DNA of 64,000 nt from Mycobacterium sp. IS-1264 (GCF_001954195.1 NZ_MBES01000046.1:1-64000), one strand, 5' to 3'; positions 24,554 to 34,570 are shown, counted from the stretch's first letter. The notes: generated by a model not told the origin, from the sequence alone. Program-made: numbers and translations.

Positions 24554-26034
24554 ACACCTCTCTGCGTCGGATCTCGGTGACCGTGATGGCGTTGATCGTG
24601 CTGCTGCTGCTCAACGCCACCATGACGCAAGTCTTCGCCGCCGACGGGCTGCGCGCCGACCCGCGCAATCAGCGAGTCCTGCTCGACGAGTACTCGCGTC
24701 AGCGCGGCCAGATCATCGCGGGCGGCCAGCTGCTGGCCTATTCGGTGGCCACCGACAGCCACTTCCGATTCCTGCGGGTATATCCCAATCCCGCTGTGTA
24801 CGCCCCGATCACCGGCTTCTACTCACTGCGCTATTCCAGCTCGGGCCTGGAGCGAGCCGAGGACCCGCTGCTCAACGGGTCCGACGAGCGGCTGTTCGGG
24901 CGCCGGCTGGCCGACTTCTTCACCGGGCGCGATCCGCGCGGCGGCAACGTCGACACCACTATCAACCCGCACGTCCAGCAGGCCGGGTGGGACGCGATGC
25001 AGCAGGGCTGCGGTGGGCCGCCGTGCAAGGGAGCCGTCGTCGCCCTCGAGCCGTCCACCGGCAAGATTTTGGCCATGGTGTCGTCGCCGTCCTATGACCC
25101 CAACCTGCTGGCGTCGCATGACCCTGAGGTGCAGGCGCAGGCGTGGCAGCGACTGCGCGACGACGTCGACAGTCCGCTGACCAACCGGGCCATCTCCGAG
25201 ACCTACCCGCCCGGTTCCACGTTCAAGGTGATCACCACCGCTGCGGCCTTGCAGGCCGGAGCTACCGACTCCGAGCAGTTGACCGCGGCGCCGACAATTT
25301 CGTTGCCCGACAGCACCGCCACCCTGGAGAACTATGGGGGCAAGCCATGCGGCAACGGCGGCGCGTCGACTGTGCCGCTCAGCGAGGCCTTCGCCCTGTC
25401 GTGCAACACCGCATTCGTCCAGTTGGGAATGCTCACCGGCGCCGACGCGCTGCGCAGCATGGCCCGGTCGTTCGGCCTGGACAGCACCCCGAGTGTCATT
25501 CCGCTACAGGTCGCGGAGTCGACGGTCGGCATCATCCCGGATGCCGCCGCGCTGGGAATGTCGAGCATCGGTCAGAAGGACGTCGCGCTGACGCCGCTGG
25601 AAAATGCGGAGGTCGCCGCGACCATCGCGAACAACGGGGTGACGATGCAGCCCTACTTGATCGATAGCCTCAAGGGTCCAGACCTGGCCAACATCAGTAC
25701 CACCGCGCCCTATCAACAGCGCCGCGCCGTGTCGCCGCAGGTCGCCGCTAAGCTAACAGAGCTGATGGTCGGCGCCGAGAAGGTCGCACAACAGAAAGGG
25801 GCCATTCCCGGCGTGCAGATCGCATCCAAAACTGGTACCGCAGAGCATGGCACCGACCCGCGGCACACTCCGCCGCACGCGTGGTATATCGCTTTCGCGC
25901 CCGCGCAATCACCGAAGGTGGCCGTGGCGGTACTAGTGGAGAACGGCGCCGACCGCCTGTCCGCGACGGGCGGTGCACTCGCAGCACCGATCGGGCGGGC
26001 AGTCATCGAGGCCGCGCTGCAGGGAGGACCATGA
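24550..26034 (+). CDS. pbpA: Class B penicillin-binding protein PbpA
   Basis: A 494-residue transpeptidase. An N-terminal signal anchor (about 8-30), a dimerisation region and a transpeptidase domain are visible. The active-site motifs are Ser223 in STFK, SCN at 284-286 and KTG at 427-429. The start at 24550 overlaps the rodA stop. It cross-links the strands made by RodA and is known in mycobacteria to be a PknB substrate needed for septation. Confidence 0.96.
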   Translation: MNTSLRRISVTVMALIVLLLLNATMTQVFAADGLRADPRNQRVLLDEYSRQRGQIIAGGQLLAYSVATDSHFRFLRVYPNPAVYAPITGFYSLRYSSSGLERAEDPLLNGSDERLFGRRLADFFTGRDPRGGNVDTTINPHVQQAGWDAMQQGCGGPPCKGAVVALEPSTGKILAMVSSPSYDPNLLASHDPEVQAQAWQRLRDDVDSPLTNRAISETYPPGSTFKVITTAAALQAGATDSEQLTAAPTISLPDSTATLENYGGKPCGNGGASTVPLSEAFALSCNTAFVQLGMLTGADALRSMARSFGLDSTPSVIPLQVAESTVGIIPDAAALGMSSIGQKDVALTPLENAEVAATIANNGVTMQPYLIDSLKGPDLANISTTAPYQQRRAVSPQVAAKLTELMVGAEKVAQQKGAIPGVQIASKTGTAEHGTDPRHTPPHAWYIAFAPAQSPKVAVAVLVENGADRLSATGGALAAPIGRAVIEAALQGGP

Positions 26035-27344
26035 GCCCGCGAGTTGGTGTGACGCTGTCTGGCAGGTACCGCCTGCAGCGCCTGATCGCCACCGGTGGCA
26101 TGGGCCAGGTGTGGGAGGCGGTCGACAGCCGGCTGGGCCGGCGCGTTGCGGTCAAGGTGCTCAAGGGCGAATTCTCCCAGGATCCCGAGTTCATCGAGCG
26201 GTTCCGCGCGGAGGCGCGCACCACCGCGATGCTCAACCATCCCGGAATCGCCAGCGTCCACGACTACGGCGAGAGCCAGATGGACGGGGAGGGCCGCACC
26301 GCTTACCTGGTCATGGAGCTGGTCAACGGCGAACCGCTGAATTCGGTGCTCAAACGCACCGGGCGGCTGTCGCTCCGGCACGCGCTGGACATGCTCGAGC
26401 AGACGGGCCGCGCCCTCCAGGTCGCGCACGCCGCCGGCCTGGTACACCGCGACGTCAAACCGGGCAACATCTTGATCACCCCCACCGGTCAGGTGAAAAT
26501 CACCGACTTCGGCATCGCCAAGGCCGTCGACGCCGCGCCGGTGACCCAGACCGGCATGGTGATGGGCACCGCGCAATACATCGCGCCCGAGCAGGCCCTG
26601 GGCCACGACGCCACCCCCGCCAGCGACGTCTACTCGCTGGGAGTCGTTGGGTACGAAGTAGTTTCGGGCAAGCGGCCGTTCACCGGTGACGGCGCCCTGA
26701 CCGTGGCGATGAAGCACATCAAGGAGCCCCCGCCGCCGCTTCCGTCCGAGCTTCCGCCCAACGTGCGAGAACTCATCGAGATCACGTTGGTCAAGAACCC
26801 CGGTATGCGCTACCGCAGCGGGGGACCCTTCGCCGACGCCGTGGCTGCCGTGCGGGCCGGACGACGCCCGCCTCGGCCGAGCCAGTCACCGCCGCCCGGT
26901 CGGGCCGCGCCGGTCGCGATCTCCTCCGGTGCGACAACCAGGGCGGCCACCGCCACCGGCCGGACGCCGCCGCCCCGCCGATCCCGGCCGTCGACGGGCG
27001 GGCACCGGACGCCCGCGCCGCGGCGAACGTTCTCATCGGGTCAGCGCGCGCTGCTGTGGGCGGCCGGGGTGCTTGGCGCGCTGGCGATCATCATCGCGGT
27101 GCTCATCGTCATCAACTCCCGCACGGAGAACGAGCAGCAGCAGACACCCGCCCCGACCGTCACCGACACCGGGACCCCGCCGGCGACGAAGACCCCGAGC
27201 GGTGCGGGTCCCGGCCTGCGGCTTAATTGGACGGATCGACCGACGATAGGTAATTCTGGACTGCGGAGCGGGCGGCCCGAACCCGGCTGGGACATCCCCT
27301 TCACACCCAGCGCGTCGCCGGCCCAGTACGAGATACCGCAATGA
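26031..27344 (+). CDS. pknA: Serine/threonine protein kinase PknA
   Basis: A 437-residue receptor-like kinase. The kinase domain (1-280) has the glycine loop GTGGMGQV context ATGGMGQV, Lys42 in [20 protein letters not shown], an activation loop with TQTGMVMGT, and APE. A Pro/Arg-rich linker is followed by one membrane helix (about 340-362) and a short extracellular tail without PASTA domains. PknA sits at the top of the division and growth phosphorylation cascade with PknB. The start overlaps the pbpA stop and the stop overlaps the pknB ATG. Confidence 0.97.
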   Translation: MSPRVGVTLSGRYRLQRLIATGGMGQVWEAVDSRLGRRVAVKVLKGEFSQDPEFIERFRAEARTTAMLNHPGIASVHDYGESQMDGEGRTAYLVMELVNGEPLNSVLKRTGRLSLRHALDMLEQTGRALQVAHAAGLVHRDVKPGNILITPTGQVKITDFGIAKAVDAAPVTQTGMVMGTAQYIAPEQALGHDATPASDVYSLGVVGYEVVSGKRPFTGDGALTVAMKHIKEPPPPLPSELPPNVRELIEITLVKNPGMRYRSGGPFADAVAAVRAGRRPPRPSQSPPPGRAAPVAISSGATTRAATATGRTPPPRRSRPSTGGHRTPAPRRTFSSGQRALLWAAGVLGALAIIIAVLIVINSRTENEQQQTPAPTVTDTGTPPATKTPSGAGPGLRLNWTDRPTIGNSGLRSGRPEPGWDIPFTPSASPAQYEIPQ

Positions 27345-29218
27345 CAACCCCGCAGCACCTGTCCGACCGCTATGAACTCGGTGACATCCTCGGTTTCGGG
27401 GGTATGTCCGAGGTTCACTTGGCCCGCGACGTTCGCCTGCACCGCGACGTCGCGGTCAAGGTGCTGCGCGCCGACCTGGCCCGTGACCCCAGCTTCTATC
27501 TGCGGTTCCGCCGGGAGGCGCAGAACGCCGCGGCGCTGAATCACCCGTCGATCGTCGCGGTGTACGACACCGGCGAGGCGGAGACCGCCGCGGGCCCGCT
27601 GCCCTACATCGTCATGGAGTACGTCGACGGCGTAACCCTGCGCGACATCGTGCACACCGACGGACCGCTCCCACCCCGCCGCGCGATCGAGATCATCGCC
27701 GACGCCTGCCAGGCGCTGAACTTCAGCCATCAGAACGGCATCATTCACCGCGACGTCAAGCCGGCAAACATCATGATCAGCACGACCAACGCGGTGAAGG
27801 TGATGGACTTCGGCATCGCGCGCGCGATTGCCGACAGCAACAGCGTCACCCAGACCGCCGCCGTGATCGGGACCGCCCAATACCTGTCACCCGAGCAGGC
27901 CCGCGGCGATACGGTCGACGCTCGATCCGACGTGTACTCGTTGGGCTGTGTGCTGTACGAAATCCTTACTGGCGAGCCACCTTTCACCGGTGACTCGCCC
28001 GTCTCGGTCGCCTACCAGCATGTGCGCGAGGACCCGATTCCACCGTCGGCGCGGCACGAAGGCATCTCCGCCGACCTCGACGCCGTCGTCCTCAAGGCAT
28101 TGGCCAAGAATCCGGACAATCGCTATCAGACCGCCGCGGAGATGCGCGCAGATCTGGTTCGCGTGCACAACGGCGAGCCACCCGAGGCGCCCAAGGTCCT
28201 CACCGACGCCGACCGGAGCTCGTTGCTGACGTCGACGGGTCCGAACCTCGGCGGCCCGCGCACCGACCCACTACCTCGCCAAGCGCTGGACCGCGCCGAC
28301 GACGATCGGATGGGCGGTTCGATCGGTCGCTGGGTCGTCGCGGTCGCCGTGCTGGCGGTGCTGACGATCGTCGTCGTCATCGCCTTCAACACCTTCGGCG
28401 GCGGCACCCGCGACGTTCAGGTGCCCGACATGCGGGGCCAGGTCTCCGCGGACGCGATCGCCGCGCTGCAGAATCGCGGCTTCAAGACGCGCACCCTGCA
28501 GAAGCCCGACTCGACGATCCCGCCCGACCACGTCATCAGCACCGACCCCGGCGCCAATGCCTCGGTGGGCGCGGGCGACGAGATCACCATCAACGTCTCC
28601 ACCGGTCCAGAGCAACGCGAACTGCCGGACGTCTCCTCGCTGAGCTACTCCGATGCGGTCAAGAAGCTGACCGCCGCCGGTTTCAGCAAGTTCAAGCAAG
28701 CCAACTCGCCGTCGACGCCCGACCTCATCGGCAAGGTCATCGGGACCAACCCCCCGGCCAACCAGACCTCGGCGATCACCAACGTGGTGACGATCATCGT
28801 CGGCTCGGGCCCGGAAACCAAGCAGCTGCCCGACGTCGCCGGCCAGACGGTGGACGCGGCGCAAAAGAACCTCAACGTCTATGGCTTCACCAAGTTCAGC
28901 CAGGCCTCGGTCGACAGCACCCGCCCGGCGGGCGAAGTGGTCGGCACCAATCCGCCTAAGGGCCAGACGGTCCCGGTCGACTCCGTCATCGAACTACAGG
29001 TGTCCAAGGGCAACCAGTTCGTCATGCCCGACCTGTCCGGCATGTTTTGGACCGATGCGGAACCACGGCTGCGGGCGCTGGGCTGGACGGGGTTCCTGGA
29101 CAAGGGGCCCGACGTCGACGCCGGCGGTTCCCAGGCCCACCGGGTGGTCTACCAGAATCCGCCCGCCGGGGCCGGCTGCAACCGCGACGGGGTCGTCACG
29201 CTGAAGTTCGGCCAGTAG
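27341..29218 (+). CDS. pknB: Serine/threonine protein kinase PknB with PASTA domains
   Basis: A 625-residue kinase. The kinase domain (1-280) has GFGGMSEV, Lys40 in [21 protein letters not shown] and TQTAAVIGT in the activation loop. A juxtamembrane linker, one membrane helix (about 330-352) and four extracellular PASTA domains follow, the latter binding muropeptides and lipid II. It is essential in M. tuberculosis and phosphorylates PbpA, CwlM, MurJ and others, several of which are encoded here. Its last 23 nt overlap the end of the convergent trpG gene. Confidence 0.98.
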   Translation: MTTPQHLSDRYELGDILGFGGMSEVHLARDVRLHRDVAVKVLRADLARDPSFYLRFRREAQNAAALNHPSIVAVYDTGEAETAAGPLPYIVMEYVDGVTLRDIVHTDGPLPPRRAIEIIADACQALNFSHQNGIIHRDVKPANIMISTTNAVKVMDFGIARAIADSNSVTQTAAVIGTAQYLSPEQARGDTVDARSDVYSLGCVLYEILTGEPPFTGDSPVSVAYQHVREDPIPPSARHEGISADLDAVVLKALAKNPDNRYQTAAEMRADLVRVHNGEPPEAPKVLTDADRSSLLTSTGPNLGGPRTDPLPRQALDRADDDRMGGSIGRWVVAVAVLAVLTIVVVIAFNTFGGGTRDVQVPDMRGQVSADAIAALQNRGFKTRTLQKPDSTIPPDHVISTDPGANASVGAGDEITINVSTGPEQRELPDVSSLSYSDAVKKLTAAGFSKFKQANSPSTPDLIGKVIGTNPPANQTSAITNVVTIIVGSGPETKQLPDVAGQTVDAAQKNLNVYGFTKFSQASVDSTRPAGEVVGTNPPKGQTVPVDSVIELQVSKGNQFVMPDLSGMFWTDAEPRLRALGWTGFLDKGPDVDAGGSQAHRVVYQNPPAGAGCNRDGVVTLKFGQ

Positions 29219-29882
29219 CGGCGGGATCTGCCGGCAACTGCGGCCGCACCGCGGCGCGCACCTCGTTCTCCAACCGGCGGACCAGCGTGTCGTTGCGCGC
29301 CCACCCGCAGTAGGCGAGCCAGTTGGCCAGCATGCGGTGGCCGCCCTCGGTCAGGATCGACTCGGGATGGAACTGGACGCCGTGGATGGGCAACTCGGTG
29401 TGCCGCACGGCCATGATGACGCCGCTGCGAGTCCGCGCCGTGACCTCGAGCACCGGCGGCAGCGAGTCAGGCAGAATCGTCAGCGAATGGTACCGAGTCG
29501 CGGTGAACGGATCCGGAAGCCCTTGCAGGACACCGGCATTGGTGTGGTACACGCTGCTGGTCTTGCCGTGCAACAATTCCGGCGCACGGTCGACGGTGGC
29601 GCCGAATGCGACGCCGATTGCCTGGTGTCCCAGGCAGACTCCGAGCAATGGGGTGCGCGCCGCGCCGCACGCGCGGACCAGGGCGACGGACGCACCCGCC
29701 CGTTCCGGGGTGCCCGGGCCCGGGCTCAGCAGAACGCCGTCGAACTCGGTGGTGACCGCGGATTCGTCGGACAGTCGCGCATCGTCGTTCCGCCACACCT
29801 GCGCCTCGACGCCGAGCTGTCCTAGGTACTGCACCAGGTTGAACACGAAGCTGTCGTAATTGTCGACAACCAGGATCCGCAT
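29196..29882 (-). CDS. trpG: Glutamine amidotransferase TrpG/PabA
   Basis: A 228-residue class I glutamine amidotransferase. The nucleophile Cys lies in LLGVCLGHQAIG and the His-Glu pair in VQFHPES. It supplies ammonia to anthranilate synthase or 4-amino-4-deoxychorismate synthase. The single copy here, away from trp genes, is usually taken to be amphibolic (trpG/pabA). The start was chosen at MRILVVDNYDSF, the usual N-terminus, rather than the longer upstream frame. It overlaps the 3' end of pknB in antisense. Confidence 0.95.
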   Translation of the reverse strand: MRILVVDNYDSFVFNLVQYLGQLGVEAQVWRNDDARLSDESAVTTEFDGVLLSPGPGTPERAGASVALVRACGAARTPLLGVCLGHQAIGVAFGATVDRAPELLHGKTSSVYHTNAGVLQGLPDPFTATRYHSLTILPDSLPPVLEVTARTRSGVIMAVRHTELPIHGVQFHPESILTEGGHRMLANWLAYCGWARNDTLVRRLENEVRAAVRPQLPADPAATGRTSA

Positions 29883-29902
29883 CGTGCCAGGGTACCGTTC
29901 GC

Positions 29903-30646
29903 TCAATACCCGACCGGGCCCGCCGGTTGCGCGAAATGCATCCGGACCGGTTCGGTGTGGCCGACGATCTGCACGTCCGGCTTGACCTCTTCGCGATAGC
30001 CCAGCCCGAATCGGACCACGTACTGCTTGTAGAGGGTCACCAGGGGAGCGGCGGCCAGCGCGGCCTGCATCGCCGCGGCGTTGCCGACCGCGGTGATCGT
30101 GTAGGGCGGGCTGTAGGTACGGCCGTTCAGCAGGAGCGTATTTCCGACGCAGCGGGGCACCGAGGTTCCGATGATGCGCTGGTCTTGCATCTGGATCGCC
30201 TCGGCGCCAGCACTCCACAACGCGTTCAGCACGGCCTGGATGTCTTGCTGGTGCACCACCAGGTCGTCCGGGGAGGCATCGCGGGGAAACCGGCCATTGG
30301 CGTCACGCTGGGCATCCTGCAGCGTCACGGCCAGACCCGGGCCGTGCACCGGATCCATCCCAGCCTCACCGGCCAGCTCGGCGGACCGCCGCAGCATCGC
30401 GGCCAACGCGGCATTCGACGACTTGCCGTGCATCGAGTCGATCTTGCCCGCCAGCTCATCGCGTTCCGCTTTGAGGTGGTTCACCGACGACTGCGCCTCG
30501 CGGACCAAGTCGACCAGACGCGGGGCGTCGCTGCGGCGGATCTCGGAGCCGCCGGACACGCCGTGGGTGGCGGCCAGCAGCAATCCCGCCAGCAGGCAGA
30601 CCAATGGCACGCCGAAGCGCCATGGCGAGCGGCGCGTATCGTTCAT
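29903..30646 (-). CDS. DUF881 membrane protein, Rv0012-like
   Basis: A 247-residue protein with an N-terminal signal anchor (about 8-28), a short coiled-coil stretch around residues 45-70, and the DUF881 domain, which has an ACT-like fold in related proteins. GGAGAG lies 3 nt before the ATG. DUF881 proteins sit next to division genes in many actinobacteria and Firmicutes, but their role is not known. Here the gene is 20 nt upstream of trpG and divergent from crgA. Confidence 0.9.
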   Translation of the reverse strand: MNDTRRSPWRFGVPLVCLLAGLLLAATHGVSGGSEIRRSDAPRLVDLVREAQSSVNHLKAERDELAGKIDSMHGKSSNAALAAMLRRSAELAGEAGMDPVHGPGLAVTLQDAQRDANGRFPRDASPDDLVVHQQDIQAVLNALWSAGAEAIQMQDQRIIGTSVPRCVGNTLLLNGRTYSPPYTITAVGNAAAMQAALAAAPLVTLYKQYVVRFGLGYREEVKPDVQIVGHTEPVRMHFAQPAGPVGY

Positions 30647-30784
30647 CGGCTCTCCATTTCCTGGCGAACGCGCCAGGTGGGTTAGTCTCGTAGCCAAGTT
30701 ATGCGTGCAGCATCAGTCGTTATCGTTGCACCCGTCCCGCTCACCGTGTCGTTGAGGTAGTTCCGAGATATCCCCGAGGTAACC

Positions 30785-31066
30785 ATGCCCAAGTCCAAGG
30801 TCCGCAAGAAGAACGACTTCACCGTCAGCGCGGTCAGCCGTACCCCGGTGAAGGTGAAGGTCGGACCGTCGAGTGTGTGGTTCGTCGCGCTGTTCGTCGG
30901 CCTCATGCTGATCGGGCTGGTGTGGCTGATGGTGTTTCAATTGGCCGCTGTCGGCAGCCAAGCCCCGGCGGCGCTGCACTGGATGGCGCAATTGGGGCCG
31001 TGGAACTACGCGATCGCGTTCGCTTTCATGATCACCGGCTTGTTGCTCACAATGCGTTGGCACTGA
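30785..31066 (+). CDS. crgA: Cell division protein CrgA
   Basis: A 93-residue protein with two membrane helices (about 33-54 and 68-88) after a basic N-terminus, the full CrgA layout and length. CrgA recruits FtsQ, FtsI/PbpB and PbpA and interacts with CwsA (also here) at the mycobacterial septum. It stands alone on the plus strand, divergent from the DUF881 gene. Confidence 0.96.
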   Translation: MPKSKVRKKNDFTVSAVSRTPVKVKVGPSSVWFVALFVGLMLIGLVWLMVFQLAAVGSQAPAALHWMAQLGPWNYAIAFAFMITGLLLTMRWH

Positions 31067-31139
31067 CCAAGATCAAATCCGGAATGAATTCATCTTGGGG
31101 TCGCTGCGTTACTGAGCCAGCAACGTTGTGACCACCCAA

Positions 31140-31153
31140 TCACACGCGTGTGA
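31140..31153. promoter_or_regulatory. 14-bp perfect palindrome upstream of the PH-domain gene
   Basis: TCACACGCGTGTGA is a perfect dyad in the gap between crgA and the next gene, 69-82 nt before the GTG start. Its half-site order is opposite to that of a CRP site (TGTGA-N6-TCACA). It may be a repressor operator. I cannot name the regulator. Confidence 0.5.
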
Positions 31154-31154
31154 T

Positions 31155-31186
31155 TTATCCCCACTGTTGATAGCGCTTGTGGATAA
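31155..31186. promoter_or_regulatory. Inverted pair of DnaA-box-like sites outside oriC
   Basis: TTATCCCCA (31155-31163) and TGTGGATAA (31178-31186) face each other across 14 nt. The second is an exact match, on the minus strand, to the classic TTATCCACA DnaA box. The first has one mismatch. They lie 12 kb from oriC, upstream of the PH-domain gene. Confidence 0.5.
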
Positions 31187-31221
31187 CTGCATAGGCAGTG
31201 GTGGGAGGGGGTGGAGGCCTA

Positions 31222-31647
31222 GTGCAGCAAACTAAATGGGAGCCTCCTGCGGCCGGAATCGCTGGTTGCGGCGTTGCCGGCGTTTTGATGGCTATCGCGA
31301 GTGTGACCCTGGTCACAGATCCGCCGGGGCGGGTTATGACGGGGATTGCCGCCGCCGGTCTGATCTTGTTTGCGGGCGCGACGTGGCGCGCGCGACCGAA
31401 GCTGGCAATCACGCCCGACGGCCTGGTGATCCGGGGCTGGTTCCGAACGCAGCAATTCCAGCGCTCCGACATCAAGATCATCCGGATCACCGAGTTTCGT
31501 CGGATGGCCCGCAAAATGCGGTTGCTCGAGGTCGAAACGGTCGACGGCGGGTTGGTCGTCTTCTCCCGTTGGGACCTCGGGACCGAACCCCTGGACGTGC
31601 TCGACACACTTACGGACGCCGGCTACGCCGGGCCGCGGGAAGGCTAG
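31222..31647 (+). CDS. PH-domain membrane protein, Rv0010c-like
   Basis: A 141-residue protein with two membrane helices in the first 60 residues, followed by a bacterial PH-like domain (about 65-135, around ITPDGLVIRGWFRTQQF). The GTG at 31222 was chosen because it gives the conserved QQTxW N-terminus and the 141-residue length known from M. tuberculosis, with GGAGG just upstream. Function unknown. It converges on ppiA with only 9 nt between the stop codons. Confidence 0.85.
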   Translation: MQQTKWEPPAAGIAGCGVAGVLMAIASVTLVTDPPGRVMTGIAAAGLILFAGATWRARPKLAITPDGLVIRGWFRTQQFQRSDIKIIRITEFRRMARKMRLLEVETVDGGLVVFSRWDLGTEPLDVLDTLTDAGYAGPREG

Positions 31648-31656
31648 CCGGCGGCC

Positions 31657-32205
31657 TCAGGAGATGGTGATCGACTCGATCACGACCGGCTCGGTGGGAC
31701 GGTCGTTGCCGTCGGTGTCCGTCGTCGCGATCGTGTCGACGACCTTCTGCGATTCGGGGTCGGTCACTTCGCCGAAGATCGTGTGCCGCCGGTTCAGGTG
31801 CGGTGTCTGGTCGACGGTGATGAAGAACTGCGAGCCGTTGGTGCCCGGGCCCGCGTTGGCCATCGCCAAAAGGTAGGGCTTGTCGAACTGCAACTCGGGG
31901 TGGAACTCGTCGGCGAACTTGTAGCCCGGGCCGCCGCGACCGGTACCGGTCGGGTCGCCGCCCTGGATCATGAATCCCTTGATCACCCGGTGGAAGACTG
32001 CGCCATCGTAGAACGGTCCGGAGGGGCTACCCGAGGCGTTCTGCGTCGAGTACTCCTTCGTGCCCTGCGCCAGGCCAACGAAATTGGCGACAGTCTTGGG
32101 CGCATGGTTTCCGAACAGGGCGATCTTGATGTCTCCACGGTTGGTGTGCAGCGTGGCGGTAGCAGTCTGAAAGGGGCTGTTAGTCACGAGGTCACAGTCT
32201 GCCAT
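31657..32205 (-). CDS. ppiA: Peptidyl-prolyl cis-trans isomerase A (cyclophilin)
   Basis: A 182-residue cytosolic-type cyclophilin, identical in length to the M. tuberculosis protein. The active-site segments [14 protein letters not shown] and [14 protein letters not shown] are intact. The start [11 protein letters not shown] is conserved, and the longer frame upstream is not. It speeds proline isomerisation during folding. Confidence 0.97.
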   Translation of the reverse strand: MADCDLVTNSPFQTATATLHTNRGDIKIALFGNHAPKTVANFVGLAQGTKEYSTQNASGSPSGPFYDGAVFHRVIKGFMIQGGDPTGTGRGGPGYKFADEFHPELQFDKPYLLAMANAGPGTNGSQFFITVDQTPHLNRRHTIFGEVTDPESQKVVDTIATTDTDGNDRPTEPVVIESITIS

Positions 32206-32341
32206 CACCCGCGGGCATGCCCGCACCCGGTGTCGATCGACCGAAGCAGGTAGGGCCGAACACGTCGTGAAGGCGATGGTGCCGCGGGCGTCTTTTTGGT
32301 GGCAGTCTGTAGGTTCCACCCACGGCACAGAAAGGCAGCGG

Positions 32342-32776
32342 ATGAGCGCACAGGCGGACCACCGGTTGACCCCCCGTGAGCGATTGGCCCGCGGCCTCGC
32401 CTATTCGGCGCTGGGACCGGTGGACGTCACGCGAGGGGTTGTCGGGCTGGGGGCGCACTCCGCGCAAGCGACCGCGTCGGGATTGCGTCGCCGTTACCGG
32501 GAGGGCCGGCTGGCTCGCGAAATCGGCGCGGCGCAAGAAACTCTCGCCCAAGAGCTTGCCGCCGCGCAGCAAGTGGTCGCGAACCTGCCGCAGGCCCTGC
32601 AGGACGCGCGCCGGTCCCAACGGCGTCACGGCAAGCGCCCATGGCTGATCGCGGGGGTTGTCGTCGGGCTGTTGGCCGGTGGCGCTGCCGCCTTCAGCAT
32701 CGCCCGGCGCTCCGCAAGGCGGCGCACTGAGCCATCGCCGCGTCCGCCCAGTGTCGACGTGCAACCGCGCCCCTGA
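32342..32776 (+). CDS. cwsA: Cell wall synthesis protein CwsA
   Basis: A 144-residue protein: a cytoplasmic helical region (about 1-95), one membrane helix (about 102-122) and a short Pro-rich outer tail ending in VDVQPRP. CwsA works with CrgA and Wag31 in pole and septum peptidoglycan synthesis. The start [15 protein letters not shown] matches the known N-terminus. The gene is divergent from ppiA. Confidence 0.93.
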   Translation: MSAQADHRLTPRERLARGLAYSALGPVDVTRGVVGLGAHSAQATASGLRRRYREGRLAREIGAAQETLAQELAAAQQVVANLPQALQDARRSQRRHGKRPWLIAGVVVGLLAGGAAAFSIARRSARRRTEPSPRPPSVDVQPRP

Positions 32777-33145
32777 GCGGCTTTGTGGCGCCTGAAGCTC
32801 GAATCATGCTGCGAGTAACCGCTTTTGACGTCTATTGGGCCTGGACACGCTTCGCCGCGGTTAACCGGAGTTGCGTGCAACTGCGGTCGGATGCGGGCAC
32901 CCGGCGGGCAAGGGAGCTCAGCAGGACGACGTTCGAGCCTTGAGGTTCGCCGTTGAAGGCGCGTGAAGGAATAGACTTCAATCGACGAAATCGGATACGT
33001 CGGCACGGGGGACGTTTTTATGCCGTTGACAAAAGTGCCCGACAGCCAGAAAGTTTGCCGAATATTCAATACCCTGAACATTCCTTGTGATAGACCACCG
33101 ACAGTGCCCGCCGTATTGATTAGCCTATGTTGAAGGAACAAGAGC
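32777..33145. other. Intergenic stretch, nothing assigned
   Basis: The gap between cwsA and the orphan PPE unit holds no gene that I can support. It is somewhat richer in A and T after 33,000. A TTGACA hexamer at 33026 lacks a convincing -10 partner at normal spacing, so no promoter is called. Confidence 0.4.
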
Positions 33146-33196
33146 ATGGCTACCGCACAGGGCTTCGTCGCAACCGCTATCGACCGCGAGCATTGA
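33146..33196 (+). CDS. Possible 16-residue upstream peptide of the orphan PPE gene
   Basis: A short frame (MATAQGFVATAIDREH) with AAGGA 10 nt before its ATG ends 10 nt before the PPE GTG start. Position and ribosome-binding site suggest a translated leader that could couple to or modulate PPE translation. It is too short to judge by composition. Confidence 0.35.
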   Translation: MATAQGFVATAIDREH

Positions 33197-33206
33197 CAGG
33201 ATAAGC

Positions 33207-34352
33207 GTGGATTTCTGGGCTCCTCCCGAGGTCACATCGGCGCTGATTCATTCAGGGCCGGGGCCCGAATCGTGGCTCGCCGCCGCCAACGCCTGGCGCG
33301 AGCTGGCGATCGAGCTGGGGCAGACCGCCTCCGACTACGCCGCGACCGTGGCGAGCATTCCCTGGCAGGGACCAGCAGCGACGGCGATGACCCTGTCCAC
33401 CATCCCCTACGTCAGCTGGATGCAAACCACCGCGGCCGAGGCCGCTCAACTGTCGATGGCGGCTACCAGCATGGCCGGCTCCTTCGTCGCCACCCAGACA
33501 GCCATCGTGCATCCCAGCGTGGTCACCGCCAACCGCACGCTGCTGGCTCAGCTGATCGCGACCAACTACTTCGGCATCAATTTCCCCGCCATCGCCGCCA
33601 CCGAGCTGCAGTACTTGCAGATGTGGGCTGATAACACGACCGCCATGCTCGGCTACCAGGCCACCAGCCTGCAGACCATGGCGCTACAGCCGTTCACTCC
33701 TCCACCCACCACCACCAACCCGGCCGGCGAGGCAACGCAGCGTGCGGCGGTCGCCACCGCCACCACACAAGCCGCCGCACAGGCCGCCCCGCAAGCCGCC
33801 GCCGCCGCTGACATCAACCTTCCGACGGATCCGATTTTCACCAATCCGACCCTCGCGTGGTTGATCAGCCAGCTAGCCCCCGCCAACTTGATCCAGGGCG
33901 GGCTCCCGTTCAACGCGATCGGTCTCTTCACGGGTGGTCACGATTTCATGCCCGGCCAATACCCGGACGTCCTGGCCCCGACCCCCCGTAACCTGGCCAT
34001 TGCCTACAACCTCACCGGTCCCGAGGCCGTGGGAGGGGCCCCCAATTTCTTTGCCCCACCCGCCTCCACAGCCGGCGCGGTGGAGGCTAATGTCACCGCC
34101 ACTCTCGGCAGGGGAATGTACGTCGGCAACCTTGTCGTCCCGCCGTCGGCGGTCACTTCCCCGATCCAGCTGGCCGCCGCACAGGCGCCGTTGGCGGCGG
34201 CAACCACAGCCGAGGGCGCCCCATTGGTTCCGATGTTCGTCCCGCCGATGCCGCCGGGAGCACGAAAGGCCCAGCGGGACAAGCCCAATGAGAAAGGCTA
34301 CGGACCGCCAATCTTCGGCACCATCATGCGGCGGCCTCCGTCAGGCGGATGA
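33207..34352 (+). CDS. Orphan PPE family protein
   Basis: A 381-residue PPE protein with a GTG start. PPE is at residues 6-8, WQG at 53-55 and NYFGIN at 120-125. The C-terminal part holds GNLVVPPSAV, a degenerate form of the SVP motif, and a basic end (MRRPPSGG) typical of PPE-SVP proteins. No PE gene is adjacent, so the partner is unknown. It lies between tRNA-Ala and cwsA, where I remember no PPE gene in M. tuberculosis, and ends only 5 nt from the tRNA 3' end. This suggests insertion of an extra PPE copy at the tRNA boundary. Confidence 0.92.
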   Translation: MDFWAPPEVTSALIHSGPGPESWLAAANAWRELAIELGQTASDYAATVASIPWQGPAATAMTLSTIPYVSWMQTTAAEAAQLSMAATSMAGSFVATQTAIVHPSVVTANRTLLAQLIATNYFGINFPAIAATELQYLQMWADNTTAMLGYQATSLQTMALQPFTPPPTTTNPAGEATQRAAVATATTQAAAQAAPQAAAAADINLPTDPIFTNPTLAWLISQLAPANLIQGGLPFNAIGLFTGGHDFMPGQYPDVLAPTPRNLAIAYNLTGPEAVGGAPNFFAPPASTAGAVEANVTATLGRGMYVGNLVVPPSAVTSPIQLAAAQAPLAAATTAEGAPLVPMFVPPMPPGARKAQRDKPNEKGYGPPIFGTIMRRPPSGG

Positions 34353-34357
34353 TGCCG

Positions 34358-34430
34358 TGGAGCCTAGGGGAATCGAACCCCTGACACCTGCCTTGCAAAG
34401 GCAGTGCTCTACCAACTGAGCTAAGGCCCC
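34358..34430 (-). tRNA. alaT: tRNA-Ala(TGC)
   Basis: A 73-nt tRNA on the minus strand. The acceptor stem GGGGCCT pairs with AGGCTCC (one G-U pair) and the discriminator is A. The anticodon arm is CTGCC-TTTGCAA-GGCAG (anticodon TGC), and the T-arm is GGTTCGATTCC. CCA is not encoded. It follows tRNA-Ile as in M. tuberculosis. Confidence 0.97.
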
Positions 34431-34570
34431 TCTGGCTGATCGGCTGCGGGCGCATCAACCGGGGCCATGTGCCAGACCTCGACCCCACGTCGCGACCACA
34501 CCACCGCGGCCACCGCAGCGATCAATGCCAGCGGCACTGCGAGTCGTACGTAACGTCTGGACGAGCACAT
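34421..34570 (-). CDS. Small single-pass membrane protein between the tRNAs (DLW-39-like)
   Basis: A 49-codon frame from ATG at 34570 to TAG at 34421-34423. The product starts MCSSRRYVRLAVPLALIAAV, has one membrane helix (about residues 9-25), then Arg-Arg and a VEVWHMAPVDAP segment. This resembles the DLW-39 type of small actinobacterial proteins, which occur between gyrA and the tRNA-Ile/Ala pair. Its stop codon lies inside the first 10 nt of tRNA-Ala. Function unknown. Confidence 0.6.
   Translation of the reverse strand: MCSSRRYVRLAVPLALIAAVAAVVWSRRGVEVWHMAPVDAPAADQPEGP

Noticed and set aside
31140..31153. Palindrome as a CRP site
   Set aside because: The half-sites are TCACA then TGTGA, the reverse of the TGTGA-N6-TCACA order, and the spacing is too short.
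33026..33055. TTGACA hexamer as a PPE promoter
   Set aside because: No acceptable -10 element at 16-18 nt spacing, so no promoter was called.
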